A stretch of DNA of 64,000 nt from NCBI GenBank assembly GCA_028456385.1, contig JALNQF010000106.1, positions 62,001 to 126,000 on the forward strand, read 5' to 3'. The notes under the pieces were generated by a model that searched no databases, was not told the origin of the DNA, and saw nothing but the letters and a program-made list of their open reading frames with translations. The stretch comes from Ophiosphaerella korrae. Its lineage: Eukaryota > Ascomycota > Dothideomycetes > Pleosporales > Phaeosphaeriaceae. The position numbers were made by a program, and so were the translations under genes. The number at the start of each line of letters is the position of its first letter. The stretch's first letter is position 1. Below are positions 23,858 through 35,653 of the stretch, piece by piece.

Positions 23858-25151
23858 ACGCTTTTTTCTAAAATGGGATGGGAATGGTTCGGTTATGATG
23901 CGGATGAATTACGACCCGGGACAGGCATGAGTATAGGGTTCATGCGTCATGAGAAGGGATTGGGCAGTCCTAGGCAGATCAGTGGTTTTATGCCATGGCC
24001 CGGATATAAAGGCTGCAAAATGCTACATAATATCTACGATGCTTCAGCTCGGGCACTCTTGTTCTCATGTGTGATGGGATGCGTTGAGGCCTCGACTGAG
24101 ACATGATATGCCATGACATGTACCAACACTCAAGCTCACCTCAGGTCTCGGCCAAGTATAAACTGTCTCATGCCCTCGGCCGTTCTCGAGGGCGGGCGGG
24201 GCCTGTTTGTGGCGTTCGGGCTTGGTTCTGGAATGACGTTGTTAGGCCGCTTGCGATCCTATTGGTCGGTTAGACTGTTTCTTCCTTGTTGGCACACCGC
24301 GAGCTTGGATCTCGGGGAAAAGAACAAGCACATATAGACAGGGGTTAGAGCGAGAAGGGGAGCTTTCTTTCAACGTCGAGCCTTTGTAAAGATACATTCA
24401 CAAACCCAGATGGTGGTGTTGTGTCGTCGGCCCTGACCATCGCTGTTGTGCAACCTCTAACAATCCAGCCCACGCATCGTTTTCGGAGATTTACCCTGCT
24501 AGTCGATCTGTGATCTGTGCAGCGGCAAGTCGACCCGAGCGCGTGCTGGAACCCCGTGTCGTGTGAGTTGGCAAGCCCATCTTGCGCCTGGATACCCTGG
24601 AGCTCTCAACTCGCCTCAAGCCCGAGGACCGGCCGGCCCTTGAGGCCTCGCGAAGCAAAAACAATCTGGCTGCCTAGCCCACCGTCTCCACTCCTACACG
24701 TCGCTGCTCCAGATTGGCCGGCAGCCTGCAGGAAAATCGGCATTCTCGGGGCTGGGATCGAGAGAGCCTCAACGAGGTTCACGCTGTGTAACGAGGTTTC
24801 TGGGCACAGGACTGAGGACTGCGCAACTGAGTGCGAAGAGCTATCTGACCTTTGTACAATTGGCGTCTAGGCTGGGTGCGCCTGTGTGCCATTTAAGAGC
24901 GTCTTGTGTGCCTTGACGAAGAAAGAAAATAAAAAGAACAAGAAACTCGGCTTCGAGGCGCGTGAGACTGTTTCGCAAAAATCTCGGGTTTCTTGTTTAT
25001 CGGGCCCCGCTTTTTCTTAGTCGATAAAAGAAAAGTAACTGCAACAGCGAGTGGCTGAGACGATATTGGCGATTTGTAGTAGGAATTTGGAGGGGTAGAC
25101 GGCGAGGCTGTGGGGTTGTCTTGGAAAAAGAAAGTAAGCGAGATCGCGGAC
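23858..25151. other. Intergenic stretch, 3' region of eEF1B-gamma and upstream region of the phosphodiesterase gene
   Basis: No gene is recognised. The last 250 bp, which would hold the promoter and 5' leader of the phosphodiesterase gene, contain purine-rich and A-rich runs (gaagaaagaaaataaaaagaac at about 24915). Confidence 0.5.
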
Positions 25152-27102
25152 ATGAAGGATGATGGCAGGGAAGTTCGGAGGAGCTCAGGTAATGCAAATG
25201 AACCTGCAATACAGGTCATTTGTCTGGTAAGTGGAATTCAAATACTCTTTCTTTGATATTGCGAAAAAGCAAAGCAAGACGGAACTCATATTTTATCGTT
25301 CATGACACTGACTCACATAGGGCTCCGGAGGTGGACCAAGCGAAGACAATGTCACAGGCTTTCTAGTGCGCTCCACGGCAACAAATTGGTCGAAAAACTC
25401 CGTTATAGCTGTAGATGCCGGTTCTCACCTTTCGGCCATCACACGCATACTAGAAAAGGACTTTCCACTCGTTTCCACTCAAGTCAAAGGGCCCTGCCCG
25501 TCGCCGGGCCTTGAGAATGGGAATAGTATAAGTGCAGAGCCCTCATCACCGGGCACTGCACCAATTACAGTATCAGATGATGAATCAGAAATCGGTACAC
25601 CATTATCAGAGAGAGATGCACCGATTACGATTACCACACTCAAAGAGGGGGCATTTGCTGGATTGCCATTCCCATATGCAAGTGCTCGAGCGAATGCAAT
25701 TCATGTGGTTAGAGAGCATATTTCAACATATCTCATTACACATCCACATCTAGATCACGTATCGGGCTTTGTGATCAACACTGCTGCTTTTCATAACACA
25801 TCACGACCGAAGCGCTTGGCAGCTTTGCCATTTACTGTCAACGCAATTAAAACCCATCTTTTTAACAACATCATATGGCCAAATCTGACAGATGAGGAGG
25901 GTGGAGTAGGTCTGGTTACCTTTCAAAGACTTGCTGAAGGTGGCAATATCGCCCTTGGTGAGGGTAGTAGCAGGGGTTTTATTGAAGTTTGTGATGGTCT
26001 TGGTGTCAAGGGCTTCAAGGTTAGCCATGGAAGCTGTATGGGAGTGCCACAAGCCAGGCATCGTGGTTCAAACGTAAACCTGCCGGAAACTCCCGGACTT
26101 CAATTAACAACAGCAAATCACCATCAAATACCTCCTGCCGAGGGACGCGAAGGACGGTCGTTAAGCTTCTCCTTTCCAACACAAAGCGCACCAGGGACTC
26201 CAGGCTTTGGTGGCCCCCTTGACCAAGGAAGAAGATCCAGCGGTGGCACAGCTTCATGTCCAGAACATTTGGTGATCGACTCTACAGCATACTTTATACG
26301 GACTGAATCCACGTTTACTACACCAAAGAGGGAGATCCTCATATTTGGCGATGTCGAACCAGACTCGATCTCCCTATGCCCTCGAACAGCACATATCTGG
26401 GCCGAAGCAGCACCTAAAATCGCTGCGGGCATCCTGACAGGCATATTCATTGAAGTCAGCTACACCAACGCTCAAGGCGACGCAGTCTTATTCGGCCATC
26501 TCGCACCCCGTCACCTCCTGACTGAGCTCCAAAGCCTGGCGGAAAAAGTACGAGAAAGCCGCAAAGTGCACGAAAGAGAAAAAGAAGAAGCCCGAAAAGG
26601 GCGCAAGAGAAAGCGAGCCAGCAAAACTGACGCCCTCCACCTCGACAGTCTACTAACTGAGCGCAAAGCAAAAACCGTCCATCTAGCAAAAGGCATAGAT
26701 ACGCCTCTCATGGCCACGGTACCCTACACCGACGACGAAATGATGACAGACATTTCGCATGCACCAACAGGCACACATACGCCTGTCCTACAGACGCATT
26801 CCAACCCAACACATGCAAACATCACGCTGCATTCGCACAACCCAGCTACTGCGCCAGCGTCACTCAATCTGGGCCCGTCCATAGAACACAATCGTACCAT
26901 GCTAGCGGCTGCCTTTGAAAGCCCGTTGAAAGGCGTCAAGGTCGTTATCATCCATGTTAAAGACACGTTTGCTGACGGGCCACTGGTTGGCGATCAGATT
27001 CTCAAGGAATTGCAGCAGGGCGAGGCCGAGTTGCAGGAGCAAGGGAAGGGATTGGGATGTATATTTGAGATTAGTAGGAGTGGGGGGAGTTATTGGTTTT
27101 AG
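25152..27102 (+). CDS. PDE1: Class II (low-affinity) 3',5'-cyclic-nucleotide phosphodiesterase
   Basis: Two exons, 25152-25226 and 25321-27102, with a 94-bp intron; 618 residues. The joined N-terminus reads AIQVICL/GSGGGPSEDNVTGFL, the family's opening strand and Gly loop, followed by VIAVDAGSHLSAITRIL. The metal-binding signature of class II phosphodiesterases, THPHLDHVSG, lies at about residue 150, and later family motifs are ILIFGDVEPDS and FIEVSYTN...LFGHLAPRHLL. The enzyme hydrolyses cAMP and tunes PKA signalling. The copy carries disordered inserts (Ser/Pro/Thr-rich at about 60-105, the EGREGRSLS region near 265, and a Lys/Arg/Glu-rich stretch near 410-440). The C-terminus ends SRSGGSYWF. 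ATG 25152 is the in-frame start of exon 1. Confidence 0.92.
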
Positions 27103-27700
27103 ATGGCAGTTATGGGGATTTTGTGCGGGGAGTTGTAGGAGTGTTTGATTTTAGACACGAGAGATGTGCCTTTTTGTGGGGATTTGTGGGAATGTGTGGG
27201 GTTCGGCCTCAATATAGATGTTTATGCTTTGATGGCTTTGGTTTGAGATAGCAATGATAGAAACTTTGTGCACGATTTCGTTGTTGTTGGGCAGCCATGG
27301 TTTGCTAGACTTTGGCATACGCAACGCGGAAACTTGGCACGTATCGCATGAGAACCAAGACAACTTGCAATAGAGTTTGGCTTCAATTAAAGTTCAACAT
27401 AAGGCCCTCACACAAGCGACAGCGGAGATGTCGGCCTCAATGCGGTGTTGACAAGGGTAATATACAAAAGCCGTTGATGCAGGACAGCGTCTGACATTGC
27501 CTAGGTATTTCCTATCTGATAAACAGGTTAGCGTGCGGCTAACTTTGCAAGGTTTACTTTCTAGACCAACTTCTTCCATCCGTGCCCCGTCATTGACATT
27601 GTATCAACAAGCATCATCCGACAGTAGCACGAGCTTACTGTTCATCTCATGCGACTTTCGCATTGCTACCCCCGGTCTTCATCGACCGTTACAACACGCC
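27103..27700. other. Intergenic stretch upstream of the fungal_trans regulator
   Basis: The frame of the downstream gene is open back to about 27497 but has no ATG before 27701. I looked here for an exon encoding a Zn2Cys6 domain and found none. Confidence 0.5.
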
Positions 27701-29846
27701 ATGCCCGAAGCGACTGTGATATCGACTAAGCGTCGTGCCCAGAATGATTCAGAGAGCACGGCCACGGCCAACGAAGAAGGGGTTACCAGGAAGCGCAGAG
27801 CCTTTCTTCAGACTATGGGTCAACAGCTCCGTGAGTTCGGCGTAGATGGTACGAGTCCACAGGACCATAATCGTACCACTTTCGGAACCAGTCCGGGAAG
27901 TCAAGCTCGGCCTGCATCACGTGCGACCAACGTCCCAACCAGCCATGTTCTGGCTCATCCTGTTGATACCCCCGAAAGTGACGCCGCTCCAGGAGAGGAC
28001 GACCAGCTGCCCGCGGGCGCTGCGAAAAGCGCATCAAAATGGCTTTGGAAAGCTGATGAGGTTCTTCCGCTAGCATCGCCAGGAAATGCGTCTCCATTGC
28101 AATTCGACGATCTTCTTGATTGGAGTCAGAGCTACTTCGACCATTGGCATCCTGCGTTCCCGTATCTGCATGCACCTTCAATTATCGATTATCTTCGACA
28201 TATTGCTCAAGCTGGGTTGCAGTTATCTGCATCATCCCTTGCAAATAATTTACACCATACCATTCTTCGCTCGATCATGTCCATCTCGATCGCTGATCGG
28301 AGGCAAATGATATCGACAAGCAAGGCTATTCCATCTACGCTTGTTTTTCATTCCTTCAATGATGCAATCAACAGTGTACACGCAGTCTTGACCGAAGAGA
28401 GCTCGATTTTGTCACTCCAAGCATTGGTTAGCGTGCAGCTTTTCTTGATCACCATGCATAGGTATAACGCGGCATCACGCTTAGAAGGGCTAGCAATTAG
28501 GATGGCTTTCCAACTTGGCCTACACCGATGCCCTCACAAGACAACTTCGGCCCCCGAAAAGGAAATTGAGCTACGCAAGCGTCTGTTTTGGTCAATTTAC
28601 TGTATTGACAGATACATATGTATCAGGTTGGGTACTCCTTTAGGTATACGCTCTGATGAAACAGATGTTTGCTTTCCGCACGATGAGCGCCACAATAGAG
28701 TAAATATGCAAGGTATGGGCTTATTGCATCTGACGTACGCTTTGTTGGAATGTAAATACTAACAAATTCTATGCAGATAATGATGATCGCCTCAGTTTAC
28801 TTGAGTTCTTGGCTCGCCATGCGAGTATAAGAGGCTCTATCATGGAGAATCGAAATAAGTCCGCTATGCGAGATGACCACAATGCAGTTGACAAAATCAT
28901 GGAGGTAGAGGCAGACCACACCAGATGGTGGAATACAGTCGATGAATATTTGTCAGATGATGAAGGAACAAGGAGCATCATTAAGGCTCACCAGATCGCG
29001 TTGATTGTGTTGCGTTTTGAATCTGTTCTTGCTCTCCATCGATTCGTGCTGGCAACGTCAACGAAAGACGCAGCTTACAACGCTGCGCTACAAAGATGCA
29101 TTTCGGCATCAAGGTCAATAATCAACACTTTACATAAGTCGCTTAAGGGGTTCGGCGCTTTCGATGGCTCCCCAGGTCAACGCGGATACGAGAGCACTCC
29201 GCTTGTGTGGCCGTCCTTCACATGGGCAGTATGGATGAGTGCTTTCATTGTTATCTATGCTGCTACAGAAGGACAGGTTGCACGCGATACCGCCTTGCGC
29301 CTTGCAGAAAGAAGTATCCAAATTCTCCAGCACCTTGCACTTAGGGGTACGAACTGGCCCGAAGCTTGTATTGTTGCTGCACAAAACCTCATAGCGCGTT
29401 TACGTGAAGGGTCAACACGAAGTTCTTCAGCTGCACCTAGGGCGTCCGATTCGTCAGCAGGGAATACACGGAATGAACCAATACGATATCACAATGATTC
29501 TATGGCTTCCAGGGAAATTGAAAAACGACGGTCAGGACAAGTTACGCCAAGAGGAGCTTTTATGGTGCCACCAGGGGCGACACAGAATCTTTTCAATCAT
29601 CCATACTTGCCAAGAAACATGAACTCCTACAGCGTTCCGGAGGTAACCCCGCACTCCATCACAACTAATTCTGGAATCGGATATAGTGTAGGTAACTTCC
29701 TAGGCATCGCACAGCAGTCATCAGATAATCCCCTATCGAATGATGAAATTATGCACCTCTTCGATGGTGATGATATGGAATTCTGGTTAGGCGAAAATCA
29801 CGGGTATGGGGGCAACTTTCCTTTTCAATATGGAAACTTTCATTGA
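27701..29846 (+). CDS. Fungal-specific transcription factor (fungal_trans/MHR domain), no visible Zn2Cys6
   Basis: Two exons, 27701-28712 and 28777-29846, split by a 64-bp intron with a tactaac branch site 14 bp before the AG; 693 residues. The fungal_trans middle homology region runs from LLDWSQSYFDHWHPAFPYLH (about residue 135) through IRMAFQLGLHRCPHK, RKRLFWSIYCIDRYI and LGTPLGIRSDETDVCFPHD. Splicing joins NMQ to DNDDRLSLLEFLARHASI, restoring the helical pattern of the family. The C-terminal third is Ser/Asn-rich. No CX2CX6C motif exists before the MHR, where a DNA-binding domain normally sits. The first 100 residues are instead charged and disordered, with a possible nuclear signal TKRRAQ/TRKRRA. 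It points toward the lyase gene 80 bp away and may regulate it; that is inference. Confidence 0.88.
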
Positions 29847-29926
29847 TCTAATGCGATATGATGTGGTTGCTCTACTACAGGATAACCCCGGTTATACTTG
29901 ACGCCAAACTCCTTTTTCCGAAAAAC

Positions 29927-30951
29927 TCAGCTCGACTTGGGCACGACAACCTTGCCAAGAGATGCTGACTTGAAAGCGGCGTGGATCTCCTGCTCCGCAC
30001 CATCTTGCAACGGCAACAGTCCACTCCTGACCGTGGCGTGCTCTAGGATTCCTCGTGCAACGAGACCATGCTTGAGGGCAACTGTACCCTCCATGTGCGA
30101 GCCTCGGTGGTAAACGTTCCTGGTTACAGGAAGAAGTCTGTCGTGGATGGCCCGTGCGCGAGGATAGTCTCGTGCCTTACCGGCGTCGATCAATTCAAGA
30201 AGCGGCTCAGGTGCGATATTTCCGTAACCGACGAGCATACCATCGACATCGAAGGCGGTGTGCAGCAGATACTCATCGTGGCATGTCAAGATGGTGAGAT
30301 CGGGGTTCTCCTTCCTGATGATCGGGATCTCGACGTCCCAGCGGCGCATGTTACGTACTCCATTCTTCATGGCGATAACACCCGGTTGTGCAGCGATGTC
30401 GAGGAGAGTCTGCAAGTTGTAGGTGGCCTTTGTGTTATCGGGGTATTGGAAAAGAATAAGAGGTAGTCCGGACTTCTCATAGACTGTCTTGTAACGGTCC
30501 TGGGGAGCTAAGTACTAATCAACTTTTGGCAATCTCAATTATGTATACAAGTCAACTTACCACCTGGTTGGTAACCAAAGCGGAGCCATCCGTGGCTAGG
30601 GTACAAAAGTCCTGCCTGTGCACCTGCGGCCTTAGCGCGCTGAGCCTCAAGGGCAGCGACCTCAGTGCCCTCAGTCGTGATACCGGCGATGATCGGGATT
30701 TTGTTGTCAACAGACTTGACGAAGGCCTTGATGACATCGACTTGTTCCTCTTGAGTAAGGAAAGTACCCTCTCCAGCATGGCCGAGGACGACTAGTCCCT
30801 TAACGCCGTCGATGCTGCCAAGCCATGAACCAAGGCGTTGAATAGCAGCGTAGTCGATTGAGCCATCCCGATTAAATGGAGTGACCGGGGCAGGAACAAG
30901 ACCAGCGAGGTCAATCTTGGGAGCACGCTGAACTTCAGGCATGGAACTCAT
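29927..30951 (-). CDS. Dihydrodipicolinate synthase / N-acetylneuraminate lyase family aldolase
   Basis: Two exons, 30951-30561 and 30507-29927, with a 53-bp intron; 323 residues, the usual length. The fold is a class I aldolase TIM barrel. Visible hallmarks are GLVPAPVTPFNRDGSIDY at the start, the substrate-carboxylate loop GHAGEGTFLT near residue 55, FQYPDNT with the catalytic Tyr152, and IAMKNGVRN with Schiff-base Lys178. Members cleave or condense pyruvate-type 2-keto acids. Fungal copies serve sugar-acid, hydroxyproline or aromatic catabolism as well as unknown jobs, and fungi do not use DHDPS for lysine. The substrate cannot be assigned. It is divergent from an ACS-type carrier and convergent with a transcription factor (80 bp between stops), suggesting a small uptake-and-breakdown module. 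Confidence 0.9.
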
Positions 30952-31672
30952 TGTGTTGATTTATGGTTGAGAGTTGTGTGTATTGGTTAGAATGTGAAAT
31001 TGTTCGAGTTGATGATGATTCCTATTTTACGAAGGTAGTCCCATGTTATATGCTCATTCGCACGCGTTTCTCGGTATCTTCGTGGCAATAGTCTCGACAC
31101 GTTCACTGCCGTCTCCATGCGATTGCAAATCGCCCCAGAGTCTCGCTGCATGCGGGGATCCCCACTGTGGACTTATGCAACCCCGCCCGTTTTGCTGATA
31201 TCCTCCAGGTAAATCCATTCGGGGTTGTAACAGCGGCACGCTAATTGTAGCCATCTACCAATTTTTCTAGGATCTATACGAGGCCAGGCCCTCGGATCAA
31301 GTTAGCGGACTTGACATTGTCCGTAGTGATGCCACCCCTGATGGTGGCGGCTCTCGACACACTTGCTGCCTTTACAGCAATCTAGCAGCTGATGCCTAAG
31401 TTCTGCAGCTGAGCGACCCTGGTATGCGCGAGCCTACCAATCTACTAAGTTGCTTCCATGCGACTCGTGCTGCACGCCCTCTTCCGACGCTTATGATCCT
31501 GCCTCCTCACAACATAATTTTGTGGGGTATGGAGTAAAAGTCCGGGGCATTGACGCTACTTGTGTCCTGGGGTAAACTTCCTCCTGCTTCCATATATGAG
31601 GAACGACGATCCGCCGCATTAGAACCTCACACTTTTGTACGAAAAGTGAAGTCGACCAGCTAAAGCACAAAA
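30952..31672. promoter_or_regulatory. Shared upstream region of the lyase and MFS carrier genes
   Basis: This 721-bp gap separates two opposed start codons and must include both promoters. I saw no clear paired CGG element. Confidence 0.5.
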
Positions 31673-33320
31673 ATGGCCGCCACCATTGTTCCCAATACCG
31701 ACCCAGAGAAGAATCAAGCGCTTCAAGTCGACGATATCGCTTCATCGGAGAAAGACTTCAAACAAGAAGCCCCTGTTGATGGCGCTGATTACTCGGGCGC
31801 GGTCTCTAAGACCGACCCAGAAGAGATAGCCCTTGTGCGCAAACTCGACTGGCGCATTATGCCATCGCTTTTCTGCATGTACTTTCTGTAAGTCATCACA
31901 GCATTTGCGCGGATATTTGAAAAAAAAAAAAAAAAAAGTCTCTAACATGGTCTAGAAACAAGCTTGACCAGAATGCCATTGCCAACGCACGCCTCAACGA
32001 CCTGGAAAAGGATCTCGGCCTTGTAAAGTCGCAGTACAACACGTGTATCTCGATTCTTTATGTCGGATACTTGTTTGCGCAAGTACCTTCCAACATGATC
32101 TTATCCTCGAAGAAGGTTCGACCATCTCTGTACATGGCTATCTGCATGATGGTCTGGGGTGCAGTGGCCTCTTGCACTGCGCTCGTGAAGAACTACACCG
32201 GACTAGTTCTCGCTCGATTTTTCCTTGGATTTGTTGAAGCGCCATTCTACCCAGGCGCTTTGTACATTCTGTCTCTGTTCTATACGCGTAAAGAGATCGC
32301 TACTAGGGTTTCGATTTTATATGCCGGCAACATTTTCGCTGTGGCCTTTGCTGGGCTTATTGCTGCGGCAACCTTTGCTACCTTGGATGACAAGCATGGT
32401 ATGCACGGATGGCAATGGCTCTTTATTATTGAAGGTAAGAAATTTCTACAAAGTCCTAGCATGGTATAGTAACTAACATTTGGTTAGGTGTTGTAACGGT
32501 CGGAATTGCTATAATCTGCATTTTCTTGCTTCCAGATACGCCTCTCACAACAAGGTGGTTAACGCCCGAGCAACGCCAACTGGCTCATGACCGCATCCGA
32601 AGGGATACTGTTGGTCTAGCAGAGAGCAAGGGAGCCAAAGCTGGATTTATGCAAGCGCTGCGCGATCCAAGACTTTATCTCCTGGTCTTTATGCAGAACA
32701 TGCATTTGAGTGCCACTTCATTCAACCAGTTTTTCCCCACGGTTGTAAAGAGCCTTGGCTTCAACACTACCATCACCTTGGTTTTGACTGCACCGCCTAC
32801 TCTAGTCGCAGGCGCAGTCGGTATTTTGGTTGGTATCTCGTCTGGAAAGTTCAACGACCGGACATGGCATATCACCACCATGATGGGAATTGCAGTGGTC
32901 GGATTCGTCATCAGTGCTACGACGCTCAATTTGCCTGCGCGTTACTTGTCCTGCTGTAAGTACAACCTGTATCCACACTGCTTTTGAAATATTTACTAAC
33001 TTCCATATTTAGTCTTGTTCGCCTCCGGTATCTACTCCGTCAACTCGGTCATTCTAGGCTGGGTATCTGGCACTCTGGGTCAAACTCCCGAGAAAAAGGC
33101 CGTCAGTCTGTCCATTGTCAACACGGTGTCCATGGCCAGTTTCATCTACACACCTTACTTGTACCCCAAGAGCGACGGCCCGAAGTATGTTATTGCCATG
33201 AGCAGCAATGCGAGTTTTGCAGCAGCAAGTATTGCGGCCACGTGGGCTTTGCGACTCTGGCTTCAGGCTCAGAATCGCAGGTTGAAGCGCCGTGGAAGTA
33301 GTGTGTTTTACGCTTACTAA
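31673..33320 (+). CDS. MFS transporter, anion:cation symporter (Dal5/allantoate-permease-like) family
   Basis: Four exons: 31673-31887, 31956-32434, 32488-32955 and 33013-33320; 489 residues, normal for the family. The N-terminal tail is acidic, then the first helix begins (RIMPSLFCMYFL) and joins NKLDQNAIANARL, the variant of the DRxNxxNA signature. Other hallmarks are ILYVGYLFAQVPSN, TGLVLARFFLGFVEAPFYPG and GWQWLFIIEG (the intron falls in its last Gly codon). The second half has SFNQFFPTVVKSLGF and IVNTVSMASFIYTPYLYP. Family members import organic anions such as allantoate, nicotinate and sugar acids. It is divergent from the lyase gene, so co-regulation is likely. Intron 1 contains a run of 18 A residues. 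Confidence 0.92.
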
Positions 33321-33893
33321 AAGATATTTATTGATGCCGATTGAGGCTTTAACGAGGATCAAATGAACTATATAGTAGACCACTGGTTGTATCCCGATTT
33401 CGATAGCTGCAGAGAAGCATATACATATCTGACTTCTCTTGAGCCTAGACCTTATTAATGTGAATATTAATAATAACTAGGAAACTCTGTTCTGTGACTG
33501 TGAACCCAGGTTATTGAGTTTTTGCGGCTCAAACGAAAAACTTAACATGTTCGGAAGGTCATGAGCGTCACTCTGATTACAAAGCTGCGTCTCAACAAGA
33601 AAGAGTCACGCTTTTAATTTACGTTGAGCAATGGGAATCTTTGATTTTTGTAAACGCTTTCAGTAAATTGTACAGGATGCAGTAGATGCCTTGCCCAAGT
33701 ACTCGCACGCCAGAAATAGAGAAGCCCTTCCTCGTCAAAGAAATGCCCACAATGACCTATGAAAACATGATGCTGTATCCCTAAATCACTGTCACTTTGG
33801 TGACAGACATCCAAATTGATTAATTTTAACCATATCGTGAAGCATATGACCTAAAGAGGTCCGGATGTATGAAGGTCTTCATAAAAATTCATA
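33321..33893. other. Intergenic stretch between convergent genes
   Basis: No independent gene is seen. A minus-strand frame open at 33814-33614 could be an alternative last exon of the Zn2Cys6 gene: a GTGAGT donor follows its codon for PQN at about 33932, and a ctctttag acceptor lies near 33860. I could not confirm this from family pattern. Confidence 0.35.
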
Positions 33894-34802
33894 TCAAAAG
33901 TATTTACGCCATCGTTCCTCACTCACATTTTGAGGATTGCTCAAAGTCTCTGGCTCATTGGAAACTGCATCAAGGAGATTTTCGCCTGTACCATCTATCG
34001 AAGACCTCAGTGCTGCAGCAACATGTGCATCATTATCGTAATTCGCACCAGTGCTAGGCGCTATCGCGTCTATTTGTGGCTGCCATGGTGCGATGAGAGC
34101 TGTTTGCTGCGCCATCTGCGGTATTGATGCTTGCGTTTCGTAATATTGCGACGGGAGAGGCGAAGTAGCGAGCCATGTACCCGGTGGTGTTAAGACATCT
34201 CGTGCAATGCTAGTAGAGGCTGGTGATACAGGAAGTGACATTATTTCACACCTCGTTTGCCACCAGTCATGTCTGTTCTGGTCTGTAGAAAGAGGAAGAC
34301 ACTTCCATTCTTCGATCTTTGCGGACTTTGGCTGTTTTTGACTGATCTCCGCCAGCGCTCGGCGATCCGTCTCGGGCACGCGTACTGGCTCAATTGGAAC
34401 CTGTGACTTATAGATTGAAGAGAGAAGTTCGAAAACAACAAGCTCTGTATCAAGAAGCCGTTGTTCGATGTACGAAAGGTAGCCGGATGGAAGGCCACTG
34501 TTCACGACAATCATTAATGCCAATGTTGCTACACCAAGCCTGAATGGGACTTGCCGTTTGTTGATCTGTGGGTACCGACAACTTATGCGAGAAGATGTAC
34601 ACTGAGAGCATATTGGGAGCTCACGGTCACACTAACAGACGTCAGAGAATATGATCCGGGGTATTGAGACTGAAACTAACTTTTGACTTTTTGTTGCGAC
34701 AAGATTCGCACGCGATGGGATGGTAGCTATTTGCATCTTCCTGAGCTGTGTCAGACCTCTTGCCAAGAGAGTTAATAATCCGGGGTAAAGAACACTTACC
34801 AT
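33894..34802 (-). CDS. Small Zn2Cys6 transcription factor
   Basis: Three coding exons: 34802-34800 (the ATG alone), 34740-34681 and 34631-33894, with 59- and 49-bp introns; 266 residues. Splicing rebuilds a perfect binuclear zinc cluster with cysteines 12, 15, 22, 29, 32 and 39: ACESCRNKKSK from exon 2 and CDRELPICSQCTSSRISC from exon 3. A linker (YPQINKRQ) and a short coiled-coil-like helix (LSYIEQRLLDTELVVFELLS) follow, then EWKCLPL and a Ser/Pro/Gln-rich, probably activating tail. No fungal_trans domain is present. ATG 34802 is the only in-frame ATG available in the upstream exon. The C-terminus may extend further if the donor at 33931 is used. It lies beside the carrier and the P450 relic and could be a local regulator. 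Confidence 0.82.
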
Positions 34803-35653
34803 GGCATCGGCATCCTCGAGCAGTAAGGTGAGAACGGGTCTATGTTCGTGCGCTGGCGGACTTGACTTTGTCCTAGCGCAGTCTCCCGGCAGCTCTTCGG
34901 CATAACCTACCACGCGTCCTAGTCTCGTGCCAACGTTGTGTGGGGTAAGTAAATTTTGACTTCTTAGGAGAAATACAAGTACGCATTTGGACACTCCTCA
35001 TGAGGATCTTACGTTCGAATACGGCCTGTGAGCTTGTAGTTAGCTTCCCTAGAAGAAGTATTTCCAGTGTCCGTACACACATCTTGTAGGATGCTGGTAA
35101 TTCTAACTCATACAATCGCGCATGCTTGAATCCTCTAAGTTAGGATCATCGATTTTTGCACATTTATTATCAGTAAAAGTATCTTCATAAGCTATATAGG
35201 AACTTATACCAAGGCGCAAAGGCCGCGCTGTCATCAACGCCTTTATAACTAGGTAGGCAATCTGAGCTAGAAGCTGTATACCCCAGGGGGGTTAGCGAAA
35301 TCCAGGACTGCTGAGGCGTCACATGTAGCCGCTCGTTCACATAATCTTATATCTTATCACGCTAGTTCATACTGACTGTTTAAAGAGCCCGAGCTTCTAG
35401 AACCCTTGGTCTTAGCCTCGCATATACATTGCTTGGCTTATTGAACTAGTGGTTGTGGGTTTCTATCCCTTTTCTGGATATATAGGCTCAACTGTAATAT
35501 CACTTTGTATATCGTACAGAGGGAAATCTGTATCAATATCAGTGGTAGAGCTTTAGCAGAAGGCAAGTGACTTGCATTCTTTCCGATACATATTCGTGCT
35601 CTGCCATCAAACTGAGATGTAGGTTAGTACAATCTGCCATGAATGTATAATGA
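34803..35653. other. Intergenic, AT-rich toward the right
   Basis: The first part is the upstream region of the Zn2Cys6 gene. From about 35100 the sequence turns AT-rich with many TA dinucleotides and no coding frame. Confidence 0.5.

Noticed and set aside
27813..28181. Minus-strand frame opposite the fungal_trans gene
   Set aside because: Antisense shadow; no motif and the plus strand is clearly coding.
30552..30779. Minus-strand Arg/Ser/Leu-rich frame inside the lyase gene
   Set aside because: Out-of-frame shadow of lyase exon 1.
33614..33814. Possible last exon of the Zn2Cys6 gene (FFDEEGLLYFWRASTWARHL)
   Set aside because: A GTGAGT donor and a TTTAG acceptor would join in frame, but I know no family sequence to support the extension, so the shorter end was kept.
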